64,000 nt of DNA, from contig NZ_CP114598.1 of assembly GCF_030848305.1 (NCBI RefSeq), positions 372,001-436,000 of the forward strand, in the 5' to 3' direction. The position numbers and the translations under genes were made by a program. Origin of the DNA: Akkermansia muciniphila. GTDB lineage: Bacteria > Verrucomicrobiota > Verrucomicrobiia > Verrucomicrobiales > Akkermansiaceae. Position 1 is the stretch's first letter. Every line of letters begins with the position of its first letter. Below are positions 15,775 through 27,618 of the stretch, piece by piece. The notes under the pieces were generated by a model. The model was not told the DNA's origin, ran no database searches, and worked only from the letters and a program-made list of their open reading frames with translations.

Positions 15775-18735
15775 ATGTTCACCAATATTACACGCACGAC
15801 CCTCTGCATTACTGCGTTCAGCATCGCCGGCCTCATGGCGGCGCCTCTGGATGCGACCAAAACGGAGAGCCTGGATTGGAACTGGAAATTCGCCCGTTTC
15901 GGGAAAATGCCGGATGGCAGTACTCAACCGGAACCGGGAAAAGCCATGGGCTTCGCCACTGCCACCAGTGAAGAATCCGGCAATCCGGCGGACAATGCCG
16001 TGGACGGGGACAAGTCCACCCGCTGGTGTGCCGACAGCGGCAAAAGCGGAGAAAAAATCACCGTGGACATGGGACGCCCCGCAGACGTGAAAACCGTCAA
16101 CATCCTGTGGGAAAAACAAAGCAACCATCTTTTCAAGCTGGAAGGCTCCGGTGACGGGAAACGCTGGACGACTATTGAAGACAAAACTTCCGGGCAAAAC
16201 GACTCCAGGGAAGACACGGTAGAAAACAAAACCGGCAAACCGCGTTACTTCCGCATCACCGTCACGGGCAACAACCAGAGCAACTGGGCCAGCATCCGTG
16301 AAATCACCTTTAAAAACGACAAAGGGGAAATCATCCGCCCTCAGGCCGCCGCCGGAACCGGCAACGCGGACAATCCCTCCAGCCCCTCTTTCAACGACAA
16401 AAACTGGCGTTCCTTGAACCTGCCGCACGACTGGGGCGTGGAAGGCCCCTTCCGGATGGAAATTGAGAACAGAACAGGAAAACTCCCCTGGGTCGGCATT
16501 GGCTGGTACCGCAAGACGTTGGAAATCCCGGCGGATGCCAAGGGCAACCAATTCTACCTGGACTTTGACGGCGTTATGTCCCGCCCGAAAATCTATGTGA
16601 ACGGGCATCTGGCCGGCGAATGGAAATACGGCTACAGCTCCTTCCGCGTAGACATCACGCCCTTCCTGAAATTCGGGCAGAAAAACACCATTGCCGTCAG
16701 AGTGGACAATCCGCCCAGCTCCTCCCGCTGGTATCCGGGCGGCGGCATCTACCGCCATGTGTGGCTCACGGAATCCAATCCTGTGCATATCGAACACTGG
16801 GGCGTCTTCGTCAAAACTCCGGAAATCACCAAATCCGCCGCCAAGGTGGAAGTGGACACCACGGTGAAAAACACTACGGACAAAGCCGTCATCCCCACTG
16901 TTACTGAAGAAATTCTGGACGGCGGTAAAATCGTCGCCTCCACAACCGCCAAGGGGAAAGAAATTCCCGCCGGGGAAAAAGGCAAAATCACCAGTACGCT
17001 GACGCTCAAAAACCCCACTCTGTGGACGCTCAACGCGCCCCATCTGTACAAGATGAAAACCACGGTCCGGCTGGGAGACAAAATCATCGACCAAAAAGTC
17101 ACCAACTTCGGTGTAAGAACCGTTGAATGGAAACCCACGGGATTCTACCTTAACGGGGAGCGCGTGCAGCTCAAGGGCGTTTGCCAGCACCATGACCTGG
17201 GACCGCTCGGCTCCGCCGCCCACAAGCGAGGCTATGAACGCCAGATTGAAATCCTGAAGGAATTCGGCGTCAACTCCATCCGCACATCCCACAACCCGCC
17301 CGCTCCGGAAGTGCTGGATCTGTGCGATAAAATGGGCATCCTGGTCATTGACGAGCTTTTCGACGTATGGCAATGCTCCAAAGAAGGCGTCAACAACGAA
17401 TCCTTCAACGAATGGCATGAACGGGACGTGGTCAACCTCTGCCACCGGGACCGCAACCACCCCAGTGTCATTGCGTGGAGTTCGGGAAATGAAGTTCCGG
17501 AACAGGGAATGACGAATCTTCACCATATCTCCCAGACCCTGACGGATCTTTTCCACCGGGAAGACCCCACGCGCAAAGTAACCTCCGGCTGCAACAACGC
17601 CAATGCCGCACGCAACGGCTTTGGGGACACCCTGGACGTTTACGGTTACAACTACAAGCCCTGGGCTTATAAAGGCTTCGCCAAGGACCGCCCCCACCAG
17701 CCGTTCTATGGTGCGGAAACAGCATCCTGCGTCAGCTCTCGCGGAGAATACTTCTTCCCTGTGGACTGGAACAAGGGCAAGGGATTTTACCTCTACCAGG
17801 TCAGTTCCTATGACCTGTACGCCCCAGGCTGGGCCAACCGTCCGGATGTGGAATTCGCCGCTCAGGAAGACAACCCCAACAGCGCGGGAGAATATGTATG
17901 GACGGGCTTTGACTACATCGGAGAACCCACCCCGTACAACCTGGACGCCACCAACGCCCTGAACGTTCCGGAAGGGCCGGAACGCGAAAAGCTGATGGCG
18001 GAACTCAAAAAACTGGGAGACCGCGCGCCCTCCCGCAGCTCCTACTTCGGCATCGTGGACCTGTGCGGCTTCAAAAAGGACCGCTTCTACATCTACCAGG
18101 CCCACTGGAGGCCGGATGTCAAGATGGCGCACATCCTGCCGCACTGGAACTGGCCGGAACGCAAGGGACAGGTAACGCCCGTGCATGTTTACACCAGCGG
18201 GGATGAAGCGGAACTCTTCCTGAACGGGAAATCCCTGGGCGTCCGCAAAAAGGGCACTGGGGAAAAAGACCGTTACCGCCTCGTGTGGGAAGACGTCAAA
18301 TACACGCCCGGCACCCTCAAAGTAGTCGCCAAAAAGGACGGTAAAATTTGGGCTACGGACACGGTAACCACTACCGGAAAACCTGCGGCGCTCACCCTCA
18401 AGCCGGACCGCAACGAAATCAAGGGAGACGGATATGACCTGTCCTATGTCACCGTAGCCGTCCGCGATGCCCAGGGCCGTATGGTGCCCCGGAGCAAAAA
18501 CCAGCTCACCTTCAAGGTAAGCGGCCCCGCGGACATCGCCGGCATCTGCAACGGCGATCCCACGGACTTCACCACCATGGCGAATCCGGAAAACAGGAAA
18601 ATCATGAAAATCAAGGCCTTCAACGGCCTTGCCCAGGTCGTTCTGCGCTCCCGCAAGGGAGAATCCGGAAAAGTGACGCTCCAGGTCATCTCCAACGGCC
18701 TCAAGCCGGCTCAGACCACTGTGACGGTCAAATAA
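15775..18735 (+). CDS. Secreted GH2 glycosidase (beta-galactosidase-like) with embedded F5/8C domain
   Basis: 986 residues with signal peptide (ITAFSIAGLMAAP). A GH2 sugar-binding domain opens (LDWNWKFARFG), is interrupted at about residues 60-190 by an F5/8 type C (CBM32-like) domain (ATATSEESGNPADNAVDGDK, STRWCAD, WTTIEDKTSG, YFRITVTGNN), then resumes (WRSLNLPHDW, GVGWYRK-like GIGWYRKTLEI, RVDNPPSSRWYPGGGIYR-like). The GH2 catalytic barrel has KGVCQHHDLGPLGSA, SIRTSHNPPAPEVLDLCD and the acid/base Glu573 in SSGNEVPEQ; the nucleophile is probably Glu648 in FYGAETAS. C-terminal DUF4982-like and Ig-like domains follow (VHVYTSGDEAELFLNGKSLG). Likely acts on host glycans or plant galactosides outside the cytoplasm; the exact linkage cannot be read. 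Own promoter and terminator, so a single-gene unit. Confidence 0.9.
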   Translation: MFTNITRTTLCITAFSIAGLMAAPLDATKTESLDWNWKFARFGKMPDGSTQPEPGKAMGFATATSEESGNPADNAVDGDKSTRWCADSGKSGEKITVDMGRPADVKTVNILWEKQSNHLFKLEGSGDGKRWTTIEDKTSGQNDSREDTVENKTGKPRYFRITVTGNNQSNWASIREITFKNDKGEIIRPQAAAGTGNADNPSSPSFNDKNWRSLNLPHDWGVEGPFRMEIENRTGKLPWVGIGWYRKTLEIPADAKGNQFYLDFDGVMSRPKIYVNGHLAGEWKYGYSSFRVDITPFLKFGQKNTIAVRVDNPPSSSRWYPGGGIYRHVWLTESNPVHIEHWGVFVKTPEITKSAAKVEVDTTVKNTTDKAVIPTVTEEILDGGKIVASTTAKGKEIPAGEKGKITSTLTLKNPTLWTLNAPHLYKMKTTVRLGDKIIDQKVTNFGVRTVEWKPTGFYLNGERVQLKGVCQHHDLGPLGSAAHKRGYERQIEILKEFGVNSIRTSHNPPAPEVLDLCDKMGILVIDELFDVWQCSKEGVNNESFNEWHERDVVNLCHRDRNHPSVIAWSSGNEVPEQGMTNLHHISQTLTDLFHREDPTRKVTSGCNNANAARNGFGDTLDVYGYNYKPWAYKGFAKDRPHQPFYGAETASCVSSRGEYFFPVDWNKGKGFYLYQVSSYDLYAPGWANRPDVEFAAQEDNPNSAGEYVWTGFDYIGEPTPYNLDATNALNVPEGPEREKLMAELKKLGDRAPSRSSYFGIVDLCGFKKDRFYIYQAHWRPDVKMAHILPHWNWPERKGQVTPVHVYTSGDEAELFLNGKSLGVRKKGTGEKDRYRLVWEDVKYTPGTLKVVAKKDGKIWATDTVTTTGKPAALTLKPDRNEIKGDGYDLSYVTVAVRDAQGRMVPRSKNQLTFKVSGPADIAGICNGDPTDFTTMANPENRKIMKIKAFNGLAQVVLRSRKGESGKVTLQVISNGLKPAQTTVTVK

Positions 18736-18759
18736 CAAACCGGAAAACTCTCCGTTCCG

Positions 18760-18794
18760 GCCGCCGGGATCCGACAGGAACCCGGCGGCTTTTT
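18760..18794 (+). terminator. Terminator of the GH2 gene
   Basis: GCCGCCGGG (18760-18768), 12-base loop, CCCGGCGGC (18781-18789), then TTTTT. Perfect stem. Confidence 0.9.
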
Positions 18795-18888
18795 CATCAC
18801 ATTATTCCGGGGGAAAAGAGACATCTTTCCCCTCTCTCCCGGACAGGTAGGGATTGAAAGAAAAAAACTTTATGCTACCCTTTTGCCC

Positions 18889-21561
<2,673 letters not shown>

Positions 21562-21579
21562 CCATCTATCATTCCGGGA

Positions 21580-22422
21580 ATGAATAATATTCAAAAGTAC
21601 TTTGCCGGCCGCGAGCAATTCATTGAATTGCTTGAAGCGGTGGGCATACGCACTCTTGAACAATTCGCTTCCGCGGACCCCTCCACCGTTTTGCCTGAAC
21701 TCCACCAGGCAAAACGGATGTTGAAACTGCAAACGGAAATTCCTTCCGCTCCCGTTTTCAGGGAATGGGTGAATCAGGCTCTTTCCTCTCCCACGGCGCC
21801 GGAACCGGAGCTTCTTCCCTCCCATGAGGAAGACGCCCTCCCCCTTGCCACGCCTGTTGACCCTCCGGTTACTGATTCTTCAGAAAACAGAAAGGAACGG
21901 GGACGTTCCCATACGGACGGTCCGCCAAAACATCTCTCCGCCAAGGCCAGGCTGCAGGAAGAACACTGCTACCATCCCGCAAAACATGTTCACACCCTCA
22001 AGAAGCCGAAAACCTACCTTCGCAAAAAGGGCATCAAGCACATGACCTCCTTCCGGACATGGATGGGAGCCGTTACCGTCCTGCTCCTGTTCGTCTGCAT
22101 CCTCTTCTCCATTTCGGTCACCACTCTTGTGCTTCTCAATGGAGAACGAGGCTGGCCATTAATCAGCCTCTGCTTCGGCCCCTGGATTCTGGCGATGATT
22201 CTCTATCTCTCCCTGGCGCTTCCCCGGAAATGCAGCGTGTGCAGGGCTCATGTCTTTTCCTTTAAAAAATACACTCGCAATAAGGCGGCCCACCACATTC
22301 CCCTGTTCGGCTACGTATTTGCCACGGCGCTGCATATATTCCTCTTCCGCTGGTTCCGTTGCCCGGCCTGCGGTTCCTCCCAGCAGCTGGGAAAATGCCG
22401 AACTGAACAGCACAGGCATTAA
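21580..22422 (+). CDS. Membrane protein with N-terminal helix-hairpin-helix-like part and zinc ribbon
   Basis: 280 residues, family not recognised. Residues 1-45 (FIELLEAVGIRTLEQFASAD) look like the DUF4332/helix-hairpin-helix fold. A long, charged, His-rich linker follows (KHLSAKARLQEEHCYHPAKH). Two membrane helices (MGAVTVLLLFVCILFSISVT and WPLISLCFGPWILAMILYLSL) are then followed by CSVCRAHVFSFKKY and, after a third hydrophobic stretch (IPLFGYVFATALHIFLF), CPACGSSQQLGKC, so two CxxC pairs may build a zinc ribbon bridging the membrane-proximal loops. No Shine-Dalgarno; -10-like TATCAT 7 bases before ATG. Function unknown; probably not tied to valS. Confidence 0.7.
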   Translation: MNNIQKYFAGREQFIELLEAVGIRTLEQFASADPSTVLPELHQAKRMLKLQTEIPSAPVFREWVNQALSSPTAPEPELLPSHEEDALPLATPVDPPVTDSSENRKERGRSHTDGPPKHLSAKARLQEEHCYHPAKHVHTLKKPKTYLRKKGIKHMTSFRTWMGAVTVLLLFVCILFSISVTTLVLLNGERGWPLISLCFGPWILAMILYLSLALPRKCSVCRAHVFSFKKYTRNKAAHHIPLFGYVFATALHIFLFRWFRCPACGSSQQLGKCRTEQHRH

Positions 22423-22842
22423 CGAATGCCTTAGCTCCTGCGCCAGACTTCCCGGGTTCCCGGTTTCTTGCCTTCTCTTTTCCCCTTGCCAGGCATTTGG
22501 AAGGAGATTCCTCATCTGTCCGTTCCTTCCATTATTTCCCCTGTTCCCTCACTTCAAATCCGCGTTTTGACAGAACAGAAAGCCCCTTCCTGCTTCTCCT
22601 GGTTCCAGGGAACGGCTTCCGGCAAAGCCTACCCCCCTTCCGGTAACTTATTCTATAAAAATCCACCAACAGGAACCGCCCCAAAGCCGGCCAGGAAAAA
22701 TACGGCTATAAGGCCGCTGCCCCGGATCTTCCGAATAAAAACGTCTCCTTCCTCTTCTCGTACGCCAGGCAAGGGATGTGTTCCGACAACCTTTTCCCTA
22801 TATGGGAACCACACTGCAATGCAAATTGATCAGCAAAATGCG
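22423..22842. other. Intergenic stretch without a recognisable gene
   Basis: About 420 bases between the membrane protein and the rplN terminator. Open frames here are short, run over the terminator hairpin and show no motif. No tRNA-like fold noticed. This is the point where the rest of the spc ribosomal genes (rplX, rplE and so on) would be expected, so it may mark an old rearrangement breakpoint. Confidence 0.4.
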
Positions 22843-22884
22843 GACAATAAAAAACGCCGTCCTCCCTTTCAGAGGACGGCGTTT
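22843..22884 (-). terminator. Terminator ending the ribosomal cluster after rplN
   Basis: On the minus strand AAACGCCGTCCTC (22884-22872) pairs with GAGGACGGCGTTT (22864-22852) over a 7-base loop; the 13-pair stem is perfect and runs into TTTTTTATTGTCC. Lies 20 bases past the rplN stop and clearly ends the operon. Confidence 0.95.
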
Positions 22885-22904
22885 AAAATCCTGAGGCGTC
22901 TTGA

Positions 22905-23270
22905 TTAGAGCACTTCCGGAGCAAGGGAAACAATCTTCATGAACTTCTTTTCACGGAGTTCACGAGCGACTGGCCCGAAAATACGGGTGCCGCGCGGGTT
23001 GTTATCCTTGTCGATGATGACGACGGCATTGCCGTCAAAACGAAGCACGGAACCGTCATCACGGCGGATCGGGGCGGCGGTGCGTACTACCACGGCCTTC
23101 ACCACGGTTCCTTTCTTCACGGAAGCGGTGGGAATGGATTCGCGGATGTGGCAGGTAATAATGTCGCCAATGTGAGCCTGACGGGTGCGCTTGCCGATAA
23201 CGCCAATCATCTTGGCGGAGCGGGCGCCGGTATTGTCGGCTACCTGGACTAGGGATTCCATCTGGATCAT
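22905..23270 (-). CDS. rplN: 50S ribosomal protein L14
   Basis: Large-subunit protein at the intersubunit face. Signature [19 protein letters not shown] and [20 protein letters not shown]. 121 aa, normal. Last gene of the cluster; the usual next genes rplX-rplE-rpsN-rpsH are missing and a strong terminator follows. Confidence 0.98.
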   Translation of the reverse strand: MIQMESLVQVADNTGARSAKMIGVIGKRTRQAHIGDIITCHIRESIPTASVKKGTVVKAVVVRTAAPIRRDDGSVLRFDGNAVVIIDKDNNPRGTRIFGPVARELREKKFMKIVSLAPEVL

Positions 23271-23307
23271 GGTATCAAATCTCCTTTACTTAATGGTTGA
23301 TTCCTGA

Positions 23308-23580
23308 TTAATGGGTAAGCACTTCCACCAGTTCCCAGCACTTCAGCTTGGAAAGCGGGCGGGTTTCAACGATACGTACCTTATCGCCTACCTTGGCCGT
23401 GGAATTCTCGTCGTGGGCATAGAACTTCTTGCTCTTCTTGACGATCTTCTTGAACTTGGGGTGCGGAACGCGGGCGACGTACTCCACAACGATGGTCTTG
23501 TCCATCTTGGTGGAAGTCACCACGCCGACGCGCGTCTTGCGAAGGCCGGGCTTCTTGGTTGTTTCGGTTTGTTCGGACAT
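23308..23580 (-). CDS. rpsQ: 30S ribosomal protein S17
   Basis: Binds 16S rRNA early in assembly. [20 protein letters not shown] and [14 protein letters not shown] are typical, as is [20 protein letters not shown]. 90 aa. Between rpmC and rplN in the usual order. Confidence 0.97.
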   Translation of the reverse strand: MSEQTETTKKPGLRKTRVGVVTSTKMDKTIVVEYVARVPHPKFKKIVKKSKKFYAHDENSTAKVGDKVRIVETRPLSKLKCWELVEVLTH

Positions 23581-23628
23581 TGGATTCTAAAAGTGTTAGA
23601 ATATTCTGTAATTACCGGAAATCCTCAA

Positions 23629-23832
23629 TTAAACCTCCCCGGTTTCGCCCTGAATGGTAAGGGCGCGGGCAAGGTCCTTGCGGACGGTGCGGATTCTCTG
23701 GTTGTTTTCCAGCTGACCGGTAGCCTGCTGGAGGCGGAGATTGAAAAGTTCTTCACGAAGGCTGCGCACCAGAGCGGAAAGCTCCTTGGCGGACATAGCA
23801 CGAAGTTCTTTGGCGGAGTTCTTATCGGACAT
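23629..23832 (-). CDS. rpmC: 50S ribosomal protein L29
   Basis: Small all-helical protein near the peptide exit. KELRAMSAKELSALVRSLRE, ELFNLRLQQATGQLEN and RIRTVRKDLARALT match L29. 67 aa. Starts 14 bases after rplP stop. Confidence 0.96.
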   Translation of the reverse strand: MSDKNSAKELRAMSAKELSALVRSLREELFNLRLQQATGQLENNQRIRTVRKDLARALTIQGETGEV

Positions 23833-23846
23833 GGTGATGAGTAGCT

Positions 23847-24269
23847 TTAGTGTTGAACGCCTTGACGATAGACGAAGCGGGTTGATACGCCCAGCTTGTT
23901 GGAAGCCAGCCGAAGGGCCTCACGCGCCTGAGATTCGGTCACGCCGCCTACTTCAAACAGAATGTTGCCGGGACGGACAACGGCTACCCAGCCTTCCACA
24001 GCGCCCTTACCCTTACCCATACGGGTATCCGGGGGACGGGACGTAAAGGATTTCTGCGGGAAAATGCGGATGAACACCTTACCTTTACGTTTCAGGTAAC
24101 GGTTGATCGCAATACGGCAGGCTTCAATCTGGTTGTTGGTGATCCAACCACGGTCGAGCACCTGAAGGCCGAAGTCACCAAAAGCAACATAGGTACCGCT
24201 GGTGGCATTGCCGGAACGGCTGCCGCGGTGCATCTTGCGGTGCTTCACTCTCTTGGGCATTAAAGGCAT
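23847..24269 (-). CDS. rplP: 50S ribosomal protein L16
   Basis: Binds near the A site and organises tRNA contacts. [19 protein letters not shown] and [20 protein letters not shown] are typical, as are [20 protein letters not shown] and [23 protein letters not shown] 24269 has AGGAGG 8 bases upstream; a second ATG at 24260 matches the usual L16 start, so the first three residues are uncertain. Confidence 0.97.
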   Translation of the reverse strand: MPLMPKRVKHRKMHRGSRSGNATSGTYVAFGDFGLQVLDRGWITNNQIEACRIAINRYLKRKGKVFIRIFPQKSFTSRPPDTRMGKGKGAVEGWVAVVRPGNILFEVGGVTESQAREALRLASNKLGVSTRFVYRQGVQH

Positions 24270-24321
24270 ATCTTATTCCTCCTTGTGTTAAGTGTGATGA
24301 ACAAATGTGGTAGCGGCTTTC

Positions 24322-25011
24322 TCAGGCGCGCGGACGACGGGGTCCGCGGGGGCCGGACGGACGGGAATTCTGCTGGGAGACGACTTCATCGCGCTTGTTG
24401 ACCCAGCACTTCACACCGATGATGCCGTACAGGGTACGGGCTTCGGCGAAACCGTAGTCAATCGGAGTGCGGAGCGTCTGCAACGGCACCTTGCCTTCGC
24501 GGTACCATTCGGCACGGGCAATATCAGCCCCGCCAAGACGGCCGGCGCAACGGATGCGGATGCCGTCGGCCCCGCGTTCCATGGCAACCTGCACGGCGCG
24601 CTTCATGGCGCGGCGGAAGGAAACGCGGCGTTCCAGCTGGACAGCCACGTTCTCTGCAATAAGCTGGGCGTCCGTTTCAGGGGAGCGGATTTCCACAATG
24701 TCAATGTTGACCTGGGTGGAAGCGCCGCACAGGCCCTGGAGATACTGGCGGATCTTTTCAATTTCCTCGCCCTTGCGGCCAATGACAAGACCCGGACGGG
24801 CAGTGTGGACGGTGATACGGACACTGTTCCAGGCGCGTTCAATCACGATGCTGGAAACGGCGGCGGACATCAACTGTTCCTTGATGTACTTGCGCATCAC
24901 CAAGTCTTCATGCAGCTTGGTGGCGTAATCCTGGCCCGTGGCGTACCACTTGGAGCGCCAGTCCTTGTTGACGGCGAGGCGGAACCCGATTGGATTTACT
25001 TTCTGACCCAT
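24322..25011 (-). CDS. rpsC: 30S ribosomal protein S3
   Basis: Head protein with mRNA helicase role. [22 protein letters not shown] domain with [13 protein letters not shown], and [20 protein letters not shown] are typical. 229 aa with a basic tail [13 protein letters not shown]. Confidence 0.98.
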   Translation of the reverse strand: MGQKVNPIGFRLAVNKDWRSKWYATGQDYATKLHEDLVMRKYIKEQLMSAAVSSIVIERAWNSVRITVHTARPGLVIGRKGEEIEKIRQYLQGLCGASTQVNIDIVEIRSPETDAQLIAENVAVQLERRVSFRRAMKRAVQVAMERGADGIRIRCAGRLGGADIARAEWYREGKVPLQTLRTPIDYGFAEARTLYGIIGVKCWVNKRDEVVSQQNSRPSGPRGPRRPRA

Positions 25012-25050
25012 GATATTAGTTCAGCTATATGTGTGTTAGATTGGTATGGC

Positions 25051-25389
25051 CTAGCCTTCTTGATCGGCCAGGATAACGGTGATATGGGATGTGCGCTTGC
25101 GGATCATGTTGGCGGATCCGCGGGCGCGGGGCATCGTGCGGCGCATCGTGGGGCCCTCATCGACCATGACGGACTTGACCACCAGCGTATCAACGGACAG
25201 TTCCGCATTATTTTCGGCGTTGGCCAGCGCGGACTTGAGCGTCTTATTCAGCAGGTAGGCACCCTTCTTGGGGGTGTAGGACAGGATGTCGGTCGCCTGG
25301 GAGACGGACAAGCCTTGGATTTCTTGAGCAACATCGCGCATCTTCTTGGCGGAGATGCGGGCGTATTTGTAAACAGCTTTCACTTCCAT
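25051..25389 (-). CDS. rplV: 50S ribosomal protein L22
   Basis: Lines the exit tunnel. ARISAKKMRDVAQEIQGLSV, KKGAYLLNKTLKSALANAE and the beta-hairpin MVDEGPTMRRTMPRARGSAN are typical. 112 aa. Separated from rpsS by an unrelated 711-base gene. Confidence 0.97.
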   Translation of the reverse strand: MEVKAVYKYARISAKKMRDVAQEIQGLSVSQATDILSYTPKKGAYLLNKTLKSALANAENNAELSVDTLVVKSVMVDEGPTMRRTMPRARGSANMIRKRTSHITVILADQEG

Positions 25390-25427
25390 GGGTTTTTCCT
25401 CGTAGTGCAGGTTATTATGAAGATGAT

Positions 25428-26138
25428 TTAGTCGTTGGTTTTTACTGAGGCAGAATCTCCGACGCGCACCGGATCGGCAGGCGTCTCAAGCTTCTGAACA
25501 AGCGCGCCACATACTTCCTTGCGGACGTCCGTGACTACGGCTTCTCCGATGGTTTGAGCTCCCCGGGTTAACCGAACCGGCATCCCGACTTGCATTCCTG
25601 CCGTTCTGCCGGTATTCAGCACCACCACTCCGGACTCGGAATCAATGCTGAGCACCTTGGCTTCCGCCAGGGTTCCCGCGCCATCTCGCACGGGCTGTTG
25701 CCTGTATCCCAGAACGGATTCCAGCAGGCGCAGAGAACTCTCCACAGCCGTCCTGGCGTTCGCATCTTCGGATATGGCTTGTTTCATGTAGGCAAGGATG
25801 GCTCCGGAGAGCTTGACGGACGCCTGCTCCAGCCGCTGGATGCGGTCATTAAAGGCTTCGATGTCCGCCATCGCCTGAATCAGGCGTTCCTCGCTGTTAC
25901 CTAGCGCAGCGCCCCCCAAAGCTTCCAGCCTGGAACGGATGTCCACCAGCTGTGCGGACGCCTTGTCGGCGTCGCTGCGGGCCTGGGCATAAGATGCCTT
26001 GAGGGCCGCATTCTGCTTTTCGAGGCGCTCGATTCTGCGCGTCAGTGCCGCCGTATCCTCTTCCGCTCCCTGCAACGCCCCGCCCAGCCCTACAAGGGTG
26101 GTAAGAGAGTATGCAAGGATGGAAGAAGAATTCGACAT
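25428..26138 (-). CDS. Coiled-coil exported protein inserted in the S10 operon
   Basis: 236 residues, not a ribosomal protein. A hydrophobic N-terminus (SILAYSLTTLVGLGGALQGA) suggests export or membrane anchoring. Residues about 28-115 are a heptad-rich coiled coil (ALTRRIERLEKQNAALKASY, ADIEAFNDRIQRLEQASVKL). The last 80 residues form a beta-rich domain (VLSIDSESGVVVLNTGRTAG, MQVGMPVRLTRGAQTIGEAV), of the kind in which VxxGMPV..R marks a small barrel, as seen in some flagellar and cell-wall proteins; I cannot name it. Starts 20 bases after rpsS and ends 38 bases before rplV, with no own promoter or terminator visible, so it is probably translated with the operon. No clear Shine-Dalgarno. Confidence 0.75.
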   Translation of the reverse strand: MSNSSSILAYSLTTLVGLGGALQGAEEDTAALTRRIERLEKQNAALKASYAQARSDADKASAQLVDIRSRLEALGGAALGNSEERLIQAMADIEAFNDRIQRLEQASVKLSGAILAYMKQAISEDANARTAVESSLRLLESVLGYRQQPVRDGAGTLAEAKVLSIDSESGVVVLNTGRTAGMQVGMPVRLTRGAQTIGEAVVTDVRKEVCGALVQKLETPADPVRVGDSASVKTND

Positions 26139-26158
26139 GTTGATTGTTAACTTACTGA

Positions 26159-26428
26159 TTACTTCTTACCGATACCGCCGTGCTGTTTGAAGACACGAGT
26201 CGGAGCAAATTCACCAAGCTTGTGGCCTACCATGTTTTCCGTGACGTACACGGTGGCAAAGTTCTTGCCGGCGTGCACCAGGAAAGTCAGGCCGACGAAG
26301 TCAGGCGTAATCATGGATGCGCGGCTCCAGGTCTTGATCGGCTTGCGGTCGCCGGATTCAAGCTGAGCGTCGATCTTGGCAAGAAGCTTTTGGCTGACAA
26401 AAGGGCCTTTTTTGAGAGAACGTCCCAT
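26159..26428 (-). CDS. rpsS: 30S ribosomal protein S19
   Basis: Head protein near the intersubunit bridge. [40 protein letters not shown], and [15 protein letters not shown] are typical. 89 aa. Confidence 0.98.
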   Translation of the reverse strand: MGRSLKKGPFVSQKLLAKIDAQLESGDRKPIKTWSRASMITPDFVGLTFLVHAGKNFATVYVTENMVGHKLGEFAPTRVFKQHGGIGKK

Positions 26429-26463
26429 GTTATATAATCCTAGTTAAAGTTATAATATATTGA

Positions 26464-27300
26464 TTACTTGGCATTGCGGCGCTGTACGATGACGGAGTCG
26501 CTGGGCTTGCGGAGACGGCGGGTCTTCTGGCCCTTGACGTGGCCCCACGGAGATTTGAGGTGCTGGCGACCGCCACCGGACTTGGATTTGCCTTCACCAC
26601 CACCGTTCGGGTGGTCGACAGGGTTCATCGTCATACCGCGCACGGTAGGACGAACACCCATCCAGCGAGTACGGCCGGCCTTGCCGGACATTTCATTCAT
26701 GTGCTGGGTATTGCCCACCTGACCGATCGTGCAGTAGCAATCTTCATTGAAACGGCGGATTTCACCGGAAGGCATCTTGATCAGCGCGTAGCCTGCTTCA
26801 CGGTTGGAAACGATGGCCTGCTGGCCGGCAGCGCGGGCAACCTTGCCGCCGGAACCCGGACGAATTTCAATGTTGTGAACGGAAGTACCCAGAGGAACGT
26901 TCTTCAAGGGCATGGCATTGCCTACCTTGGGAGCAACCTTCTGGCCGCTTTCCACCTTCATGCCCACCTGCAGCCCCGTGGGGGCCAGAATGTAGGATTT
27001 TTCACCATCCTTGTACTCAATCAGAGCAATGCGGCAGGTGCGGTTGGGATCGTATTCGATCGTAAGAACGGTAGCGGGCACGTCAAACTTGTTGCGCTTG
27101 AAGTCCACCAGACGGTATTTGCGCTTATGACCACCACCAATATGGCGGGTGGTGATGCGGCCGTTGTTGTTGCGGCCGCCGGATTTCTTGAGGGGTCTGC
27201 AGAGACTCTTTTCCGGGGTAGAGGTGGTGATTTCGTCAAAGGACGGCCACACCTTGTAACGGTTAGAGGGAGTAACTGGCTTGAATGACTTGAGGGACAT
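26464..27300 (-). CDS. rplB: 50S ribosomal protein L2
   Basis: Needed for subunit joining and peptidyl transfer. [33 protein letters not shown], and the C-terminal [20 protein letters not shown] with [19 protein letters not shown] are diagnostic. 278 aa. Confidence 0.98.
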   Translation of the reverse strand: MSLKSFKPVTPSNRYKVWPSFDEITTSTPEKSLCRPLKKSGGRNNNGRITTRHIGGGHKRKYRLVDFKRNKFDVPATVLTIEYDPNRTCRIALIEYKDGEKSYILAPTGLQVGMKVESGQKVAPKVGNAMPLKNVPLGTSVHNIEIRPGSGGKVARAAGQQAIVSNREAGYALIKMPSGEIRRFNEDCYCTIGQVGNTQHMNEMSGKAGRTRWMGVRPTVRGMTMNPVDHPNGGGEGKSKSGGGRQHLKSPWGHVKGQKTRRLRKPSDSVIVQRRNAK

Positions 27301-27327
27301 GATAGCTTTCCTTCCTAGTAGGGGGCG

Positions 27328-27612
27328 TTAAACGAGATCAAGGGTTTCACCGTTGGCAAGCTTGACGTAAGCCTTTTTCCAATGAGCGGTGCGACCTGCA
27401 TCAGAGCGGCGCTGGCGCTTGAGTTTGCCGTCATAGTTGGCGGTACGCACGGATGCGACCTTCTTGCCGAAAGCGACTTCGACAGCCTTTTTGATTTCGA
27501 TTTTGTTGGCGTCACGATCAACTTCAAAGACCAGCTCGCCGGTAGTTTCCTGGAGCATGGTGGCCTTTTCGCTGATGCGCACCTTCTTGATGACTTGGTA
27601 AATGTCTTTCAT
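27328..27612 (-). CDS. rplW: 50S ribosomal protein L23
   Basis: At the tunnel exit, docking site of trigger factor and SRP. IKKVRISEKATMLQETTGEL, FEVDRDANKIEIKKAVEVAF and VRTANYDGKLKRQRRSDAGR are typical. 94 aa. Starts 6 bases after rplD. Confidence 0.96.
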   Translation of the reverse strand: MKDIYQVIKKVRISEKATMLQETTGELVFEVDRDANKIEIKKAVEVAFGKKVASVRTANYDGKLKRQRRSDAGRTAHWKKAYVKLANGETLDLV

Positions 27613-27618
27613 GGCTTC

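Noticed and set aside
15514-18738. A 1074-codon open frame on the minus strand opposite the GH2 gene
   Set aside because: It mirrors the GH2 gene in the antisense frame, a known effect of high-GC codon use; no motif, strange composition, and the plus strand has an intact enzyme with signal peptide, promoter and terminator.
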